NCBI RefSeq assembly: GCF_002252505.1
Contig: NZ_NNRL01000164.1
Coordinates: 298,903 to 362,902, forward strand
Reading direction: 5' to 3'
Length of the DNA stretch: 64,000 nucleotides
From: Brucella grignonensis
GTDB lineage: Bacteria > Pseudomonadota > Alphaproteobacteria > Rhizobiales > Rhizobiaceae
The notes beneath the pieces are model-generated. The model saw only the letters and a program-made list of their open reading frames with translations, did no database searches and was not told the DNA's origin. Shown here in pieces: positions 63,900 through 64,000 of the stretch. Positions within the stretch are counted from its first letter, which is position 1. Every line of letters starts with the position of its first letter. The position numbers were made by a program, and so were the translations under genes.

Positions 63900-64000
63900 T
63901 TAATCGCTCTTCTTCCAGCGAGCCTGCGCGGCGAGGCTTGCGATTTCAACGCGTTGCTCTGCAGTGAGAGCTTTTGCTCTCGCACGCCCACCCTTGAGCC
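63900..64000 (-). CDS. C-terminal end of a small basic protein (start beyond window)
   Basis: The last 32 codons of a gene entering from the right: KGGRARAKALTAEQRVEIAS and LAAQARWKKSD. The repeated Ala/Arg/Lys pattern with 'EQR-E-IA-AA-ARW' is typical of small H1-like or RA-type basic proteins found near mobile elements. Frame is open to the window edge. Confidence 0.55.
   Translation of the reverse strand, partial: LKGGRARAKALTAEQRVEIASLAAQARWKKSD

Overview
The window looks like a chromosomal stretch from an alphaproteobacterium of the Brucellaceae (Brucella/Ochrobactrum type). This rests on the protein flavour of the housekeeping genes, the short palindromic intergenic repeats typical of Rhizobiales, a tRNA-Arg gene used as an island insertion site, and a complete nosRZDFYLX cluster. 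The assignment is an inference from recognised families; no database was searched.

1-21.9 kb is ordinary backbone. It holds the 3' end of valS, a FadL-like porin, a hydroxyacid dehydrogenase, a GST, a polar amino-acid ABC transporter without its ATPase, molybdenum-cofactor genes (mobB, mobA, moaA), a DMT exporter, class I fumarase, a periplasmic L,D-transpeptidase, a damaged-looking tRNA-Val, a lipoate-ligase-like protein, an ABC-F ATPase, an acetoin-reductase-like SDR and a MetQ-like binding protein.

21.9-49.7 kb is an accessory region built at tRNA-Arg(CCG). The 3' end of the tRNA (core TGTCGGGTGCGCCA) recurs at 32.49 kb and 47.78 kb, giving two tandem elements. Element 1 (10.6 kb) resembles a phage satellite. 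It has a P4-type integrase, AlpA, a tightly coupled replication operon with iteron-like repeats inside the rep-like gene, a TerS-like protein, a prohead protease-capsid fusion, a head-tail joiner-like protein and a lone tape-measure protein. I see no large terminase, portal or lysis genes. Element 2 (15.3 kb) starts with a second replication operon (D5/SF3 helicase, AlpA-like, integrase remnant). It continues into an AT-rich cargo: an MT-A70 methyltransferase with a BglII/BstYI-like endonuclease, an ABC-type ATPase, a serine recombinase, and a helicase (interrupted by one in-frame TAA) with a DUF2290 partner. It ends with an XRE-regulated set of exported proteins that contains a classic A AAA AAG slippery site. 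A third, degenerate island remnant (AlpA-like, small genes, broken integrase, IS5-type debris) fills 47.8-49.7 kb.

49.7-58.8 kb is the nitrous oxide reductase cluster nosRZDFYLX, with an FNR/NnrR-type box upstream. It is followed by a gene remnant and a four-gene envelope glycolipid operon (ArnT-like transferase, ChbG/YdjC deacetylase, GT2 glycosyltransferase, GtrA). The window closes with a frameshifted IS1-like transposase and the end of a small basic protein. The nos and glycolipid genes are thus flanked on both sides by mobile-element debris.
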